A stretch of 64,000 nucleotides of DNA from Planctomycetota bacterium (GCA_003389325.1 QQVE01000068.1:1-64000); one strand, 5' to 3'; positions 8,491-18,847 are shown, counted from the stretch's first letter. Notes: generated by a model from the letters alone, not told the origin. Translations and numbers: made by a program.

Positions 8491-9675
8491 ATGCCAAGCG
8501 ATCCTTCGTCCGACATGTTGGCCATTCATGGCGGACCTCGAGCCCTGGGGCGCGAGCGTTTCAAGTGGCCGCCGCCGGATGATGGGGTGCGCGCGGCCCT
8601 GTTGAGCGCCTGGGACGACGGCAGTTGGGGGCGCTATCACGCCGAGCATACCGGGCGCCTGGAAGAACAACTGGCGCGGATGCACGACGTCGAGCTGGCG
8701 AGCCTGTGTTGCTCGGGGACGTTTGCCGTGGAGTTGGCGTTGCGCGGCTTGGGCATCGGCGCTGGCGATGAAGTGATCCTGGCCGGCTACGACTTTGCCG
8801 GCAACTTCCGCGCGATCGAGGCTGTCGGTGCGGTTCCCGTACTGGTCGACGTGGTGGCCGATGGCTGGCTGCTCGACGTCGATCAGCTTGAGCAGGCCGC
8901 CAGCGAGGCCACGCTGGCGGTGATCGTGTCGCATCTGCACGGCGGCCTGGCCGACATGTCGCGGATCATGAAGCTGGCTAGGCGACTGGGTCTGGCCGTG
9001 GTCGAGGATGCGTGCCAGGCGCCGGGGGCGAGCGTCGGCGGGCGCGTGGCCGGGTCGTGGGGCGACGTCGGCGTGCTCAGCTTCGGCGGCAGCAAGCTGC
9101 TCACCGCCGGACGCGGCGGCGCGATCGTCACCCGCGCTGCCGACGTGCACCAGCGGGCCAAGATCTTCTGCCAGCGCGGCAACCATGCCTTTCCGCTCAG
9201 CGAGTTGCAGGCCGCGGTCCTGCTGCCGCAACTGGCGCTGCTCCTTGAGCGCAACCAGCGGCGGCGCGAGGCCATCGCGCGGCTGCTCGAACAGACGGCC
9301 GGCCTGCCGGGCCTGCGTCCGCAGTCCGACGGGGCGGCCGACGCCGCGCCCAGCTACTACAAAATGGCCTGGCGTTATGTGCCGGAAGAGTTGGGCGGGC
9401 ACTCGATCGAGCAGTTCGTCGTCGCCGCCCGGGCCGAGGGACTGCCGCTGGACACGGGGTTTCGCGGCTTTGTGCGTCGCGGCGCGAAGCGCTGCCGCAA
9501 GCTGGGCGACCTGCCGCACACCCGCCGCGCGGCCGAGGGCACGGTGCTGTTGCACCATCCCATTCTGCTCGAGGCGGACGAAACGATCGATGCGCTGGCA
9601 CGCGGTATGGCGAAAGTCGCGCGGGCATTTGCCGCCGTGGACCGACCCGATAGCACGAACCAGGAGACGCCGTGA
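8491..9675 (+). CDS. DegT/DnrJ/EryC1-type PLP aminotransferase
   Basis: The 394-residue protein starts at 8491 (MPSDPSSDML). It has the fold-type I features of sugar aminotransferases: SLCCSGTFAVELAL near 71-84 for phosphate binding, the aspartate in VVEDACQAPGA (D173), and the PLP lysine in SFGGSKLLTAGRGG (K202). DegT enzymes usually transaminate keto sugars for surface polysaccharide or antibiotic sugars. Its stop codon overlaps the GTG start of surE, so the two are translationally coupled. No other sugar-nucleotide gene is next to it, so the pathway is not evident. Confidence 0.85.
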   Translation: MPSDPSSDMLAIHGGPRALGRERFKWPPPDDGVRAALLSAWDDGSWGRYHAEHTGRLEEQLARMHDVELASLCCSGTFAVELALRGLGIGAGDEVILAGYDFAGNFRAIEAVGAVPVLVDVVADGWLLDVDQLEQAASEATLAVIVSHLHGGLADMSRIMKLARRLGLAVVEDACQAPGASVGGRVAGSWGDVGVLSFGGSKLLTAGRGGAIVTRAADVHQRAKIFCQRGNHAFPLSELQAAVLLPQLALLLERNQRRREAIARLLEQTAGLPGLRPQSDGAADAAPSYYKMAWRYVPEELGGHSIEQFVVAARAEGLPLDTGFRGFVRRGAKRCRKLGDLPHTRRAAEGTVLLHHPILLEADETIDALARGMAKVARAFAAVDRPDSTNQETP

Positions 9676-10409
9676 ACTTCTTGCTGACCAACGACGACGG
9701 AGTGGACGCGCCGGGGATCGCGACGCTAGCGCAAGTGTGCGAGGGATTGGGCCGGGCCGTGATCCTGGCCCCGGTCGAGCATCTCTCGGGCTGCAGCCAC
9801 CAGGCCACGACGTCGCGCGGGTTGGAGCTGAAAGAATTGGCGCCCAATCGTTACGCGCTGGATGGTGCGCCGGTGGACTGCACGCGGATCGGCCTTTATC
9901 ACGCGGCGCCCGAGACGCAGTGGGTGCTCTCCGGCATCAACGCAGGGGGCAACATGGGGCACGACGTTTATTTGTCGGGCACCGTGGCGGCGGCGCGCGA
10001 GGCGTGCCTCCTGGGCAAGCCGGCGATCGCTTTCAGCCAGTATATCCAGCGTCGCCCCGTCGATTGGGACATGGCGGGGCGTTGGACCCGGCATGTGCTG
10101 GAGATGTTGCTTGAGCGACCGCCGGCGCCAGGGACGTTCTGGAACGTCAACCTGCCCCAACCGGGCGAGGTTGCGTCGGCCGTGCCGGATTGCGTCTTCT
10201 GCGACATCGATCCGCATCCTCTTCCGCTGAACTACGAACTTGAAGACGGCAGGCTGCACTACCGGGCTCGTTATCGAGACCGCATGCAGGCCGCCGGCCG
10301 CGACGTCGCGCTGTGCTTTGCCGGGCACATCACGATCAGTCAAATAGGACTGCACTCGATTCCGCCGCAGTACCTCGGTGACACCGGGCGTGCGGACGCT
10401 GAAGCGTGA
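9672..10409 (+). CDS. surE: 5'/3'-nucleotidase SurE
   Basis: This protein has 245 residues, the usual length. The N-terminus FLLTNDDGVDAPG contains the metal-binding Asp8-Asp9, and VLSGINAGGNMGHDVYLSGTV supplies the asparagine and phosphate-site residues of the family. SurE removes phosphate from nucleoside monophosphates and is linked to stationary-phase survival. The start is GTG at 9672, overlapping the TGA of the upstream aminotransferase (GTGA) with AGGAG at 9662-9666, which fixes this start. The stop lies in the middle of a hairpin. Confidence 0.92.
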   Translation: MNFLLTNDDGVDAPGIATLAQVCEGLGRAVILAPVEHLSGCSHQATTSRGLELKELAPNRYALDGAPVDCTRIGLYHAAPETQWVLSGINAGGNMGHDVYLSGTVAAAREACLLGKPAIAFSQYIQRRPVDWDMAGRWTRHVLEMLLERPPAPGTFWNVNLPQPGEVASAVPDCVFCDIDPHPLPLNYELEDGRLHYRARYRDRMQAAGRDVALCFAGHITISQIGLHSIPPQYLGDTGRADAEA

Positions 10410-10422
10410 CACGCGCTTCAGC
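10398..10422. terminator. Hairpin at the end of surE
   Basis: GCTGAAGCG (10398-10406) pairs perfectly with CGCTTCAGC (10414-10422), with a 7-base loop that contains the surE stop codon. No T-run follows, so intrinsic termination is uncertain. It lies between surE and the convergent csrA. Confidence 0.4.
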
Positions 10423-10487
10423 TCCGGTCGTTCCCGGCGGTTGGCCCGTGGGGCTGCTTCCACCGCGGCAGGGAATCCAATCCGGTC

Positions 10488-10712
10488 CTACCGCGGCCTG
10501 GCGGCCCACACCTCCTCGTGATCGCGTTTTCCTGCGTGCACCTTTTCGGCGGGTCGCTCGTCGAAACGGGGCAATTCCCCGCGGACGATACGCACATCTT
10601 GCGGCGCCTCAATCCCAAATGTGACACGCTGCCCCAAGATTCGCTTGACCACCAGGACGATCCCATCACCGATGACCACCTTCTCCCCGATTTTGCGACT
10701 GAGAACAAGCAT
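10488..10712 (-). CDS. csrA: Carbon storage regulator CsrA
   Basis: This 74-residue protein starts MLVLSRKIGEKVVIG, continues with IVLVVKRILGQRVTFGIEAP, and has the C-terminal RNA-contact region VRIVRGEL, all standard for CsrA. It binds GGA-containing hairpin loops in mRNA leaders and controls translation or stability. A GGGAGGGAA sequence upstream of the ATG serves as ribosome-binding site. It is a single-gene unit, convergent with surE and divergent from the Nudix-like gene. After the core (about residue 50) there is a polar, charged tail of some 20 residues (RFDERPAEKVHAGKRDHEE), longer than the ~61-residue E. coli protein. Confidence 0.93.
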   Translation of the reverse strand: MLVLSRKIGEKVVIGDGIVLVVKRILGQRVTFGIEAPQDVRIVRGELPRFDERPAEKVHAGKRDHEEVWAARPR

Positions 10713-11073
10713 CAGACTGCTTCCCTCCCTGACTTGGCATCACTTGAGTAAGTGTCCCGCCCCAACTCCGCTGAGTTGGAATCATGCGGTTTTCGCTGGG
10801 CCCTTTTTGCAAGGCCGGTGCCATCGCCTGGCTGGCACGATCTCGGGGTGTGATTCTTGTTTCGTAAGGCATTGCGATTCAACGTCTTGCAACTTTCTAT
10901 TGGTGTGCGCGCGATGCCGGGGCGACCGTTGGCCCGCTGTCCGAATTTGAGAGTTCCGTCTGAAATCGAGACAGGCAGTCCCCCCTTACGACGTGTTCGA
11001 CGTCAACAATCAGGCGACGTTACGTGTAATTGGAATGCATGTACACGATTGTCATTCTAGATATACTGGGGGC
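10713..11073. other. Divergent intergenic region between csrA and the Nudix-like gene
   Basis: These 361 bases have no credible gene. They must hold the promoters of both genes, but I could not place either with confidence. A hairpin CCAACTC/GAGTTGG (10762-10768 with 10773-10779) lies on the csrA leader side. The 50 bases before 11074 are noticeably AT-richer than the surroundings and include TATACT close to the start codon. Confidence 0.5.
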
Positions 11074-11535
11074 ATGGGAACAGAATTTGAGAGTTTTTTC
11101 GAATGCTGCGTCGTGCCCTTTCGACGCACCAGTGCCGGCACGGAGTTCTGTCTGGTCACGCCGCGGACGGAGAATCGCTGGGAATTCCCCAAAATTCGCC
11201 TCGATGCGCCCGGCACGTGCGAGCCCGATCGGGTCCTCGAGGCGGCGAATCTGGCCGGTCTGCGGGGGGATGTGACCAGCGGTGAGCCGTTGGGCTCGTT
11301 TGTGGCCACCCGACAGAACCAAACCCGCAACATGGTCGGGTTTCTGATGCATGTCGAGCACGTCGAGGATGCCTGGCCCAGCGAGGAGAGCCACCGCCGC
11401 ATCTGGTGCCTGCCCGAGGAAGCCCGGGTGCGGATCCGCCGCAAGCCGCTGCGACGGTTCATCGACCTGGCGCTGCAGAACGTCCGCCAGGGACATCACA
11501 ACGGCTCGGCCCACGAGCGGCCGGATCGACCGTAG
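11074..11535 (+). CDS. Nudix-like protein with a degenerate catalytic box
   Basis: The 153-residue protein is read from the ATG at 11074, preceded by GGGGG. The opening ECCVVPFRRTSAGTEFCLVTP and WEFPKIRL match the early strands of Nudix hydrolases, where WxFPKG precedes the catalytic Nudix helix. The expected REUXEEXGU acids are missing: the region reads VLEAANLAGLRG, so the usual catalytic glutamates are not there. Possible explanations are loss of hydrolase activity with retained ligand binding, or a distant family member. The C-terminus is basic and histidine-rich. No partner gene is obvious. Confidence 0.6.
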   Translation: MGTEFESFFECCVVPFRRTSAGTEFCLVTPRTENRWEFPKIRLDAPGTCEPDRVLEAANLAGLRGDVTSGEPLGSFVATRQNQTRNMVGFLMHVEHVEDAWPSEESHRRIWCLPEEARVRIRRKPLRRFIDLALQNVRQGHHNGSAHERPDRP

Positions 11536-11675
11536 TCTGATCTCGCTTCCTTCCGCGGACGACGACTCGTTGGAACGCCGGTGTGCGCTGCCCTAGAATG
11601 CGTCGACCGCGGGCACAACGGACACTTTGGAATGTCGTGCGCCGCGGCAATGCTTGTCTTCAAGCGGGGCTGCCG

Positions 11676-12485
11676 ATGCGGACGACACTCGTGATCGTGT
11701 TGCTGTTCCTTAACGGGGCGCATGCCCGCGCTTGGGAACCGTCGCCGGCCGACGAGGCGCTGGCGGCACGACTCCGCTCGGCGACCGAGGCGATCGACGC
11801 TTCGCCCCGCGACGCCGATGCCTATGCCCGCCGGGCGGCGATCTACGCTCAAGCGGGCCGTCCGGCCGAAGCGATTGCCGACTACGACCGGGTGATCGAA
11901 ATCGATCCGCGCCGCGCCGCCGCCTACGATGCCCGGGGCAGCGAGCGATTCAAGATCGGACAGATCGACGCCTCGATCGACGATTTTGATCGCTTCATTG
12001 AGTTGCGGCCCGACCAGGAGCCGTGGCACTGGAAGCGCGGCATCTCGTACTACTACGCCGGGCAGTTCGACCAGGGGAAGCGGCAGTTCGAGGGCTATCA
12101 AACCGTCGACGACAACGACGTCGAAAACGCGGTGTGGCGCTACCTGTGCATGGCCCGCGCCTCGGGCGTGGAGCAGGCGCGGGGCGACATGCTCAAGATC
12201 AAGCGCGATCCCCGCGTGCCGATGATGGAGGTTTACGCCCTGTACTCCGGCGACGCCGAGCCGGACGACGTGTTGACTGCTGCCCGAGCCGGCTCGCCCT
12301 CGCCAGCAGAGCTCAACGCCCGGATGTTCTACGCGCACCTTTATCTGGGCCTGTACTACGAATCGCTCGGCGAGACGGCCAAAGCGCGCGAGCACATCAG
12401 CCAGGCCCGCGAGCACAAGATCGGCCACTACATGTGGAACGTGGCCGACGTGCACGCCAAGCGGCTGGCCGCCGAAGAACGCTAG
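11676..12485 (+). CDS. Exported TPR protein
   Basis: This 269-residue protein begins with a signal peptide (MRTTLVIVLLFLNGAHARA), which fixes the start at 11676. The mature part contains at least two or three tetratricopeptide repeats (DADAYARRAAIYAQAGRPAE, then AAAYDARGSERFKIGQID) and a more divergent C-terminal helical part with a GLYYESLGETAKAREH repeat. The arrangement recalls NlpI-like periplasmic TPR proteins, which act as scaffolds, but it has no lipobox. It ends against a convergent phosphoesterase gene across a large palindrome. Confidence 0.75.
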   Translation: MRTTLVIVLLFLNGAHARAWEPSPADEALAARLRSATEAIDASPRDADAYARRAAIYAQAGRPAEAIADYDRVIEIDPRRAAAYDARGSERFKIGQIDASIDDFDRFIELRPDQEPWHWKRGISYYYAGQFDQGKRQFEGYQTVDDNDVENAVWRYLCMARASGVEQARGDMLKIKRDPRVPMMEVYALYSGDAEPDDVLTAARAGSPSPAELNARMFYAHLYLGLYYESLGETAKAREHISQAREHKIGHYMWNVADVHAKRLAAEER

Positions 12486-12505
12486 ACCCAAGCGGTTGGT
12501 ACTTC

Positions 12506-12591
12506 ACACCAGCCCGAAGCGCGAGCGAGGGTCGTCACGTCGGTGGTTTAACGCCGCGCCAACGACCCTCGCTCGCGCTTCGGGCTGGTGT
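12506..12591. repeat. Repeat family C: perfect 30-bp inverted repeat between convergent genes
   Basis: Bases 12506-12535 are the exact reverse complement of 12562-12591, with a 26-base loop. The arm contains CCCGAAGCGCGAGCGAGGG, which also occurs near 268-295 in this window. It occupies most of the gap between two convergent genes (stops at 12485 and 12608), where it could act as a two-way terminator or simply be a tolerated mobile repeat. Confidence 0.85.
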
Positions 12592-12607
12592 GGGACGAGC
12601 CGCTGGG

Positions 12608-14215
<1,608 letters not shown>

Positions 14216-14398
14216 GGAGAGCCTCCGGAGGCGGGTGGTTCGGCAGGACGGGATGGGTGCTGGGCCTATTGTCATCAGCCGTCTGGGCCTTGTCCAGCGA
14301 CACGCTGTGGGCCGGTTGCACGCGAGCACGAACTCGGGAGAATGGGCCTAGCGTGTGCCTGACATTCGAGCGTGCGTTCCCTTTCTGCCGGAGAAGCC

Positions 14399-15511
14399 AT
14401 GAACCCCGCCATCGATCCCTACCACACCGATCCCGCTGCGTCGCGCACGCGGCAGCAGCGCCTGTTGGGGGTGATGCGGCGCGAGAAGCTCGACTACGTG
14501 ATCCTCACACAAAACGCACACATTCAATACTTTGTCGGGCCGCGGTTTGGGTGGACGTTTTCGCCGGCGGCGGCGCTGGCGGGTGACGGGCGGATGACGC
14601 TGGTCGCTCCCTCGCAGCCGAAGGACGCCGCGGCCGACGACGTGCGCACTTACGAGGCCCAATCGTTTTCGACGCTGCGCAACGACCAGCGGCACAAATC
14701 GACCGACGTGCTGCTCGACGCGCTCAAAGGCAAAACAAAATCACGCCGCGTCGGCGTCGAGGGTTCGTCCTGCGGGCCGGAGATTACCGCGCGGCTCGAG
14801 GCGATGGTCGTCGACGTCGAGCCCCAGATCTATGAGATGCGCCGCCGCAAGGATCCCGACGAGCTGGCCAAGATCAAGAAAGCGATCGACGGCACCGCTG
14901 CCATGCACCGCCGGGCCCGCGAGATGATCGCGCCGGGCGTCAACGAACTCGACGTGTTCAACGAGTTGCAAGCCGCCGCCGTGCGCGAGTATGGCGAGAT
15001 GCTGACCGGCACCGGCAACGACTACGCCTGTGGCGTGCCCGGCGGACCGCCCCGCGATCGCCCGATCGAAGCGGGCGAGTTGTACATCCTCGACCTGGGC
15101 CCCGCCTTTCGCGGCTACTTCGCCGACAACACGCGCGTGACCGCCGTGGGCGGCAAGCCGACCGACGCCCAGCTCGAAGCCCATGGGCACATCGTGCAGG
15201 TGTTCGACCTAGTGGAGAAGGAGGTGAAGCCCGGCAAGAGCTGCCGCGAGCTGTTCGAGCAGGTGCATGCCTACTTGAACCAGAAGCCGTGGGAGTTCGA
15301 GCACCACCTGGGCCACGGCATCGGATTGTTTCCGCACGAGGCCCCGCACTTGAATCCCTGCTGGGACGACACATTTCAGGAGGGCGAGGTGTTTGCGGTC
15401 GAGCCGGGACTATACGGCGAGCCGCTACGCGCGGGGATTCGGCTGGAGAACAACTACCTCGTGACGGCGGACGGGGTGGAGTTGTTGACGCCGTTTCCGC
15501 TGGAGTTGTGA
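14399..15511 (+). CDS. M24-family metallopeptidase (Xaa-Pro peptidase-like)
   Basis: With the start at 14399 (GGAG upstream) the protein has 370 residues. The creatinase-type N-terminal domain is followed by the pita-bread catalytic domain, in which the five metal ligands can be followed: the two aspartates in ILDLGPAFRGYFADNTR, His in HHLGHGIGL, and glutamates in FAVEPGLYG and IRLENNYLV. These enzymes remove residues before proline or hydrolyse related bonds. A second M24 gene is present at 28500. The stop codon is immediately followed by one arm of repeat family B. Confidence 0.85.
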   Translation: MNPAIDPYHTDPAASRTRQQRLLGVMRREKLDYVILTQNAHIQYFVGPRFGWTFSPAAALAGDGRMTLVAPSQPKDAAADDVRTYEAQSFSTLRNDQRHKSTDVLLDALKGKTKSRRVGVEGSSCGPEITARLEAMVVDVEPQIYEMRRRKDPDELAKIKKAIDGTAAMHRRAREMIAPGVNELDVFNELQAAAVREYGEMLTGTGNDYACGVPGGPPRDRPIEAGELYILDLGPAFRGYFADNTRVTAVGGKPTDAQLEAHGHIVQVFDLVEKEVKPGKSCRELFEQVHAYLNQKPWEFEHHLGHGIGLFPHEAPHLNPCWDDTFQEGEVFAVEPGLYGEPLRAGIRLENNYLVTADGVELLTPFPLEL

Positions 15512-15543
15512 CGCGCCGTCGCCGGTGGCTCCGGGATAAACGG
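15511..15543. repeat. Repeat family B, single arm after the M24 peptidase stop
   Basis: The sequence ACGCGCCGTCGCCGGTGGCT and the following CCGGGATAAACGG correspond to the right arm of the family B hairpins at 33013-33045 and 33541-33571. Only one arm is seen here. Confidence 0.65.
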
Positions 15544-15602
15544 AAGAGAGGAGTCGACGCCGCTAGACAGCGCGGCCGGCGTGCCGGTATCGGTGATCGA
15601 TC

Positions 15603-15652
15603 GGTGCCATGCTCACGCTCGTCGTGAGCATGCGATTCTTGGAGTCGACCGC
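15603..15652. repeat. Repeat family A, left half only
   Basis: These 50 bases match 3092-3141 with a single substitution. The matching right terminal repeat is absent, so this copy is truncated. It lies just downstream of the minus-strand zinc-ribbon gene and close to the family B arm. Confidence 0.8.
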
Positions 15653-15674
15653 ATCGAGCAGGGTACTCGAGCGA

Positions 15675-16469
15675 CTATGTGCCGCGGGCGAGGTTCATGG
15701 CCAGCAGGTCGACCTGGCCTTTGAGGTCGGCCAAGAGCATGTGCGGGCTGGCGGATTCGGCCATGTGGCTGTAGAAGGCTTGCGAGGCCGAGCCGTGGGT
15801 GACGCCGAGCATGCTGGTCGTGCGCTCCAGTTCGACCAACTGCGTGTCGAGCTGCCGCAGCTTGTGCACCGCGTAGCGGCTGTTGGTCCAGATGCGCTCC
15901 AGTTGCAGCGCCAGGCCGAGCAGGAAGACGCAGGCGCCGCTGGCCGCGACCGGCAGGCCCAGGTTCCACAGCTCCGGACGTTGTTCGACGATCGAACAGC
16001 CCAGCAGCACGCCGCCGCCCACCAGTGCGACCAGTCCCAGCCACAGCGCGCTGGGAACCAGCAGGCCGGGCGAGGCTGCGCGGGCCCGTTTGCGACGCCG
16101 GTGCGGCGCAGGCGGTTTGGTGTGTGCCGCGTCGATGCGATACTCCGGCCGACGGCTGGGCGCCGGAGCTGGTTGTGGCTGCGTAGCCTGCTGTTGAGGG
16201 CGCGAGCCGCCCAAGCGGGCTTCGAGTGCGTGGAGGTTCTGTGCGAGTTGCCAGTCGTCGAAGCTCGGACCCAGGTCGAACGACTCGCCCAGGTCGAGGC
16301 CGATCTCGGCGGGGTGCTCGCGGGTCACAAAACGGTTGCCCGCGGTCGCGCGCGAGGCGGCATCGCTCTGGCCGGCTCCGAGCACCTCGCCGCAGCGTCC
16401 GCAGACGATTCCCGGCGGATGGGCGGAGCGGATACCCGGCGTGTCCTGGCGACAGTTCTTACACCACAT
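15675..16469 (-). CDS. Zinc-ribbon membrane protein of unknown function
   Basis: This 264-residue protein starts MWCKNCRQDTPG and has a second CGRCGE, giving a four-cysteine zinc ribbon in the first 30 residues. A proline- and glutamine-rich cytoplasmic region and a basic stretch (HRRRKRARA) lead to two membrane segments (SALWLGLVALVGGGVLLG and LPVAASGACVFLLGLALQL). The C-terminal ~90 residues look alpha-helical and may form a coiled coil (KLRQLDTQLVELERTTSML). Similar ribbon-plus-membrane proteins are common in planctomycetes, without known roles. It is transcribed in the same direction as the cytochrome genes, 173 bases downstream of them. Confidence 0.65.
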   Translation of the reverse strand: MWCKNCRQDTPGIRSAHPPGIVCGRCGEVLGAGQSDAASRATAGNRFVTREHPAEIGLDLGESFDLGPSFDDWQLAQNLHALEARLGGSRPQQQATQPQPAPAPSRRPEYRIDAAHTKPPAPHRRRKRARAASPGLLVPSALWLGLVALVGGGVLLGCSIVEQRPELWNLGLPVAASGACVFLLGLALQLERIWTNSRYAVHKLRQLDTQLVELERTTSMLGVTHGSASQAFYSHMAESASPHMLLADLKGQVDLLAMNLARGT

Positions 16470-16642
16470 GAGGCCGTCTTTCGAATCGTGAAACGCGGGA
16501 TCGTCTGGCTGGCCCCCTTCCTGTGCCGCGAGCGCAAAAGCCCGGGGCAGTCACAGAAATCGGCCGCGCGAGTGGAAAACTGCATCGAATCCGCAAACTT
16601 TTCCGGATTCGAAGACCCTGCGGGGCGATGCGCGTGCCGACG

Positions 16643-18847
16643 CTACGAGCTAGCGTCGCTGTCTTCCGACTCGGAGTCCTCGGCATCCGCGCCCGTAGGC
16701 TCCGAGTCAGCGGGTTCTGAGTCAGCGGGTTCTGAGTCAGCGGGTTCCGAGTCAGCGGGTTCCGAGTCAGCGTCGCCGGCGGCGGGGCTGTCTTCGGCGG
16801 CATCGGCTTCGGCGGGGCTGGCTTCGTCGTCGGCTTCGAACGTGTCGGTGTCCGCTCGTTCGGCGCCGCTCGGTTCGTACCATTCGCCGCGCAGCCAATC
16901 GGCGATCATTTCGATCGCGTGGGGAGAGAGCCGCTCGCCGAAGGCCGGCATGCGGTCGTTGGTATCGGGGTAGAAGCGCTGGTGGTTGGGGTTGCTGATC
17001 ATGCCGATCAGCCACGCGCGCGACCCGTAGCCGGTCAGATCGGGAGCGACGCCCAGGTTGTAGTCTCCGGCGTCGCCGAACTTGTGGCACATGGCGCAGT
17101 TTTCTTCGTTGGCGATCAGCGCCCGGCCGGCCTCGATCTGCTCGGCATCGTCGGCATCGGCCTGTTGCTGGGTGGGAAGCTGGGCTTCGGCCGAGAGCGC
17201 CATCACGACTTTCTCGACGTCGGCCGGCTTCCACTCGCTCAGCGTGTCGACGACGAAGCCGGCCATCTCGCCCTCGGCGTGGGCCGTGTTGCCGAAGTAC
17301 AACGGGCCGGTGAAGTGCTCGCTAAGAAGGCCCGAGAGCCACGCGCGCGAGGCAAAGCCGTGCAGGTTGGGCGCCGTGGCGTCTTCCACCGCCGGCGGCA
17401 GCGACTCGGCGTCGAGCGCCACCTCTTCGTACGAGTGGCAACTGGCGCAGTGCGTGCCAAACAGCTTGGGGCCCTGCGTCTTGGGGTCGTTGCGCAACAG
17501 GGTGATCGCGCCCGAAGTGGGAATGCCGGCGGGGGCCGAGGCCAGGTCGATCGCGCGCTGGGCTTCTTGCTCGGCCTTTTCGACCGAGCGGAGATACTCC
17601 TGGCTCTTGCGATAGCGCTGGTAGGCTTCGCGCTGTCGCCGGTACTGTTCGATCTTGCCGGCGTCGCCATCGAAGTGGGCTTGGATCTTCTCCTCGTCGC
17701 TCCCCAACTCTTCGACCAATGGCTTGATCTCTTCGTAATCCTCGGCCGATGCCCAGGCGGCCTGGTGATCTTCGTAGTAGGCGTCGACCGTCAGGTAGAG
17801 GACGCCGCCCAGCAGGATCATCAGCATGCCGATATTGAAGCGATGGCCCAGGTTCCAGCGGCCGAGGATCGGCATCAGAAACAACAGCAGCATCACCAGC
17901 GAGGGCACGACGACGGCGCCCATCAACTCGCCGTATTCGCCGCCGCCTTCAAAGAACTTGAGGAACTGGAACAAGAACAAAAAGTACCACTCGGGCCGCG
18001 CGGCCGAATACTGGTTGGCCGGGTCGGCCGGCGCGCTGAGCTCGGCTCCCAACTCGGGACCCAGCGGCGGCATGCCGCCCGAGGAGAACCACTCGGCGGG
18101 CCGCAGGCACATCACCAGCACCACGATCAACACGGCAAGGCAGGCCACGGCGTCCTTGAGCACCTGGTCGGGCCAGAACGACGTGTCGGCAAACTTGGGC
18201 GGCAACCGGTAGCAAATGCCGTGGCGGCGAAACAGCGCCACGTGCAGCACCAGAAAAAAGATGAGCGCCCCGGGCAGCACGCCGGCGTGCAGCGCGAAGA
18301 ACCGCGTGAGCGTGTGGTGGCCGTATTCGGCCCCGCCCACCACGAGGCTTTGCAGCGAGGGGCCCACACCGGGCACGACGCTGAGCAGGTTCGTGGCCAC
18401 GCGCGTGGCCCAGTAGCCTTTTTGATCCCAGGGGAGCAGGTAGCCGGTGAGCGACAGGCCCAGCACGATTTGCATCAGGATCAGGCCGAGCCAGAAGTTC
18501 ACTTCGCGCGGGGCGCGGTAGGCCCCGTCGATGACGACTTGCATCAGGTGCAGGGCCAAGAGCACGACCATGGCCTGGGCCATGAAGTGGTGCACGCCGC
18601 GCAGCAGCCAGCCGCCGGCCGTCTCGTGCTGGATGTAGTACACGCTCTCCCAGGCCGTTTGCGTGCTGGGGCTGTAGTACATCCACAGCACGATGCCGGT
18701 GATCACTTGCGTGAAGAAGGCGAACACCAGCGTGCTGCCCCACACGTAGCGCCAGCGCGAGCCGCCGGGAATGCGCTCGTAGAGCGCTTCGTGAATCAGA
18801 GAGCGAATTCCGGTGCGGCTATCCAGCCAGTTGACCAGAGCATTCAT
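16643..18847 (-). CDS. Cytochrome b6/subunit IV-like protein fused to two c-type cytochrome domains
   Basis: This 734-residue fusion is the quinol-oxidising core of a bc-type complex. The b heme ligands are H86/H100 and H187/H202; the second pair is 15 residues apart as in cytochrome b6. PEWY (285-288) marks the subunit IV-like part and the quinol site. No cysteine is found where cytochrome b6 attaches heme c(i). A charged, probably coiled linker (~370-435) leads to two heme c domains, CASCH (467-471) and CAMCH (584-588), with methionine ligand candidates M528 and M633. The last ~70 residues are acidic and contain five tandem DSEPA repeats. The fused cytochromes replace a separate cytochrome c1. 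The gene overlaps the Rieske gene by four bases. Confidence 0.92.
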   Translation of the reverse strand: MNALVNWLDSRTGIRSLIHEALYERIPGGSRWRYVWGSTLVFAFFTQVITGIVLWMYYSPSTQTAWESVYYIQHETAGGWLLRGVHHFMAQAMVVLLALHLMQVVIDGAYRAPREVNFWLGLILMQIVLGLSLTGYLLPWDQKGYWATRVATNLLSVVPGVGPSLQSLVVGGAEYGHHTLTRFFALHAGVLPGALIFFLVLHVALFRRHGICYRLPPKFADTSFWPDQVLKDAVACLAVLIVVLVMCLRPAEWFSSGGMPPLGPELGAELSAPADPANQYSAARPEWYFLFLFQFLKFFEGGGEYGELMGAVVVPSLVMLLLFLMPILGRWNLGHRFNIGMLMILLGGVLYLTVDAYYEDHQAAWASAEDYEEIKPLVEELGSDEEKIQAHFDGDAGKIEQYRRQREAYQRYRKSQEYLRSVEKAEQEAQRAIDLASAPAGIPTSGAITLLRNDPKTQGPKLFGTHCASCHSYEEVALDAESLPPAVEDATAPNLHGFASRAWLSGLLSEHFTGPLYFGNTAHAEGEMAGFVVDTLSEWKPADVEKVVMALSAEAQLPTQQQADADDAEQIEAGRALIANEENCAMCHKFGDAGDYNLGVAPDLTGYGSRAWLIGMISNPNHQRFYPDTNDRMPAFGERLSPHAIEMIADWLRGEWYEPSGAERADTDTFEADDEASPAEADAAEDSPAAGDADSEPADSEPADSEPADSEPADSEPTGADAEDSESEDSDASS
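16697..16768 (-). repeat. 15-bp tandem repeat encoding DSEPA units
   Basis: Five near-identical 15-bp units (TCAGCGGGTTCCGAG and one-base variants) lie inside the cytochrome gene and encode residues 694-717. In-frame 15-bp units can expand or contract without breaking the gene. Confidence 0.85.

Noticed and set aside
16697..16768. 15-bp tandem repeats considered as a plasmid iteron or origin
   Set aside because: They are in frame inside the cytochrome gene and encode a DSEPA tail; no replication gene is near.
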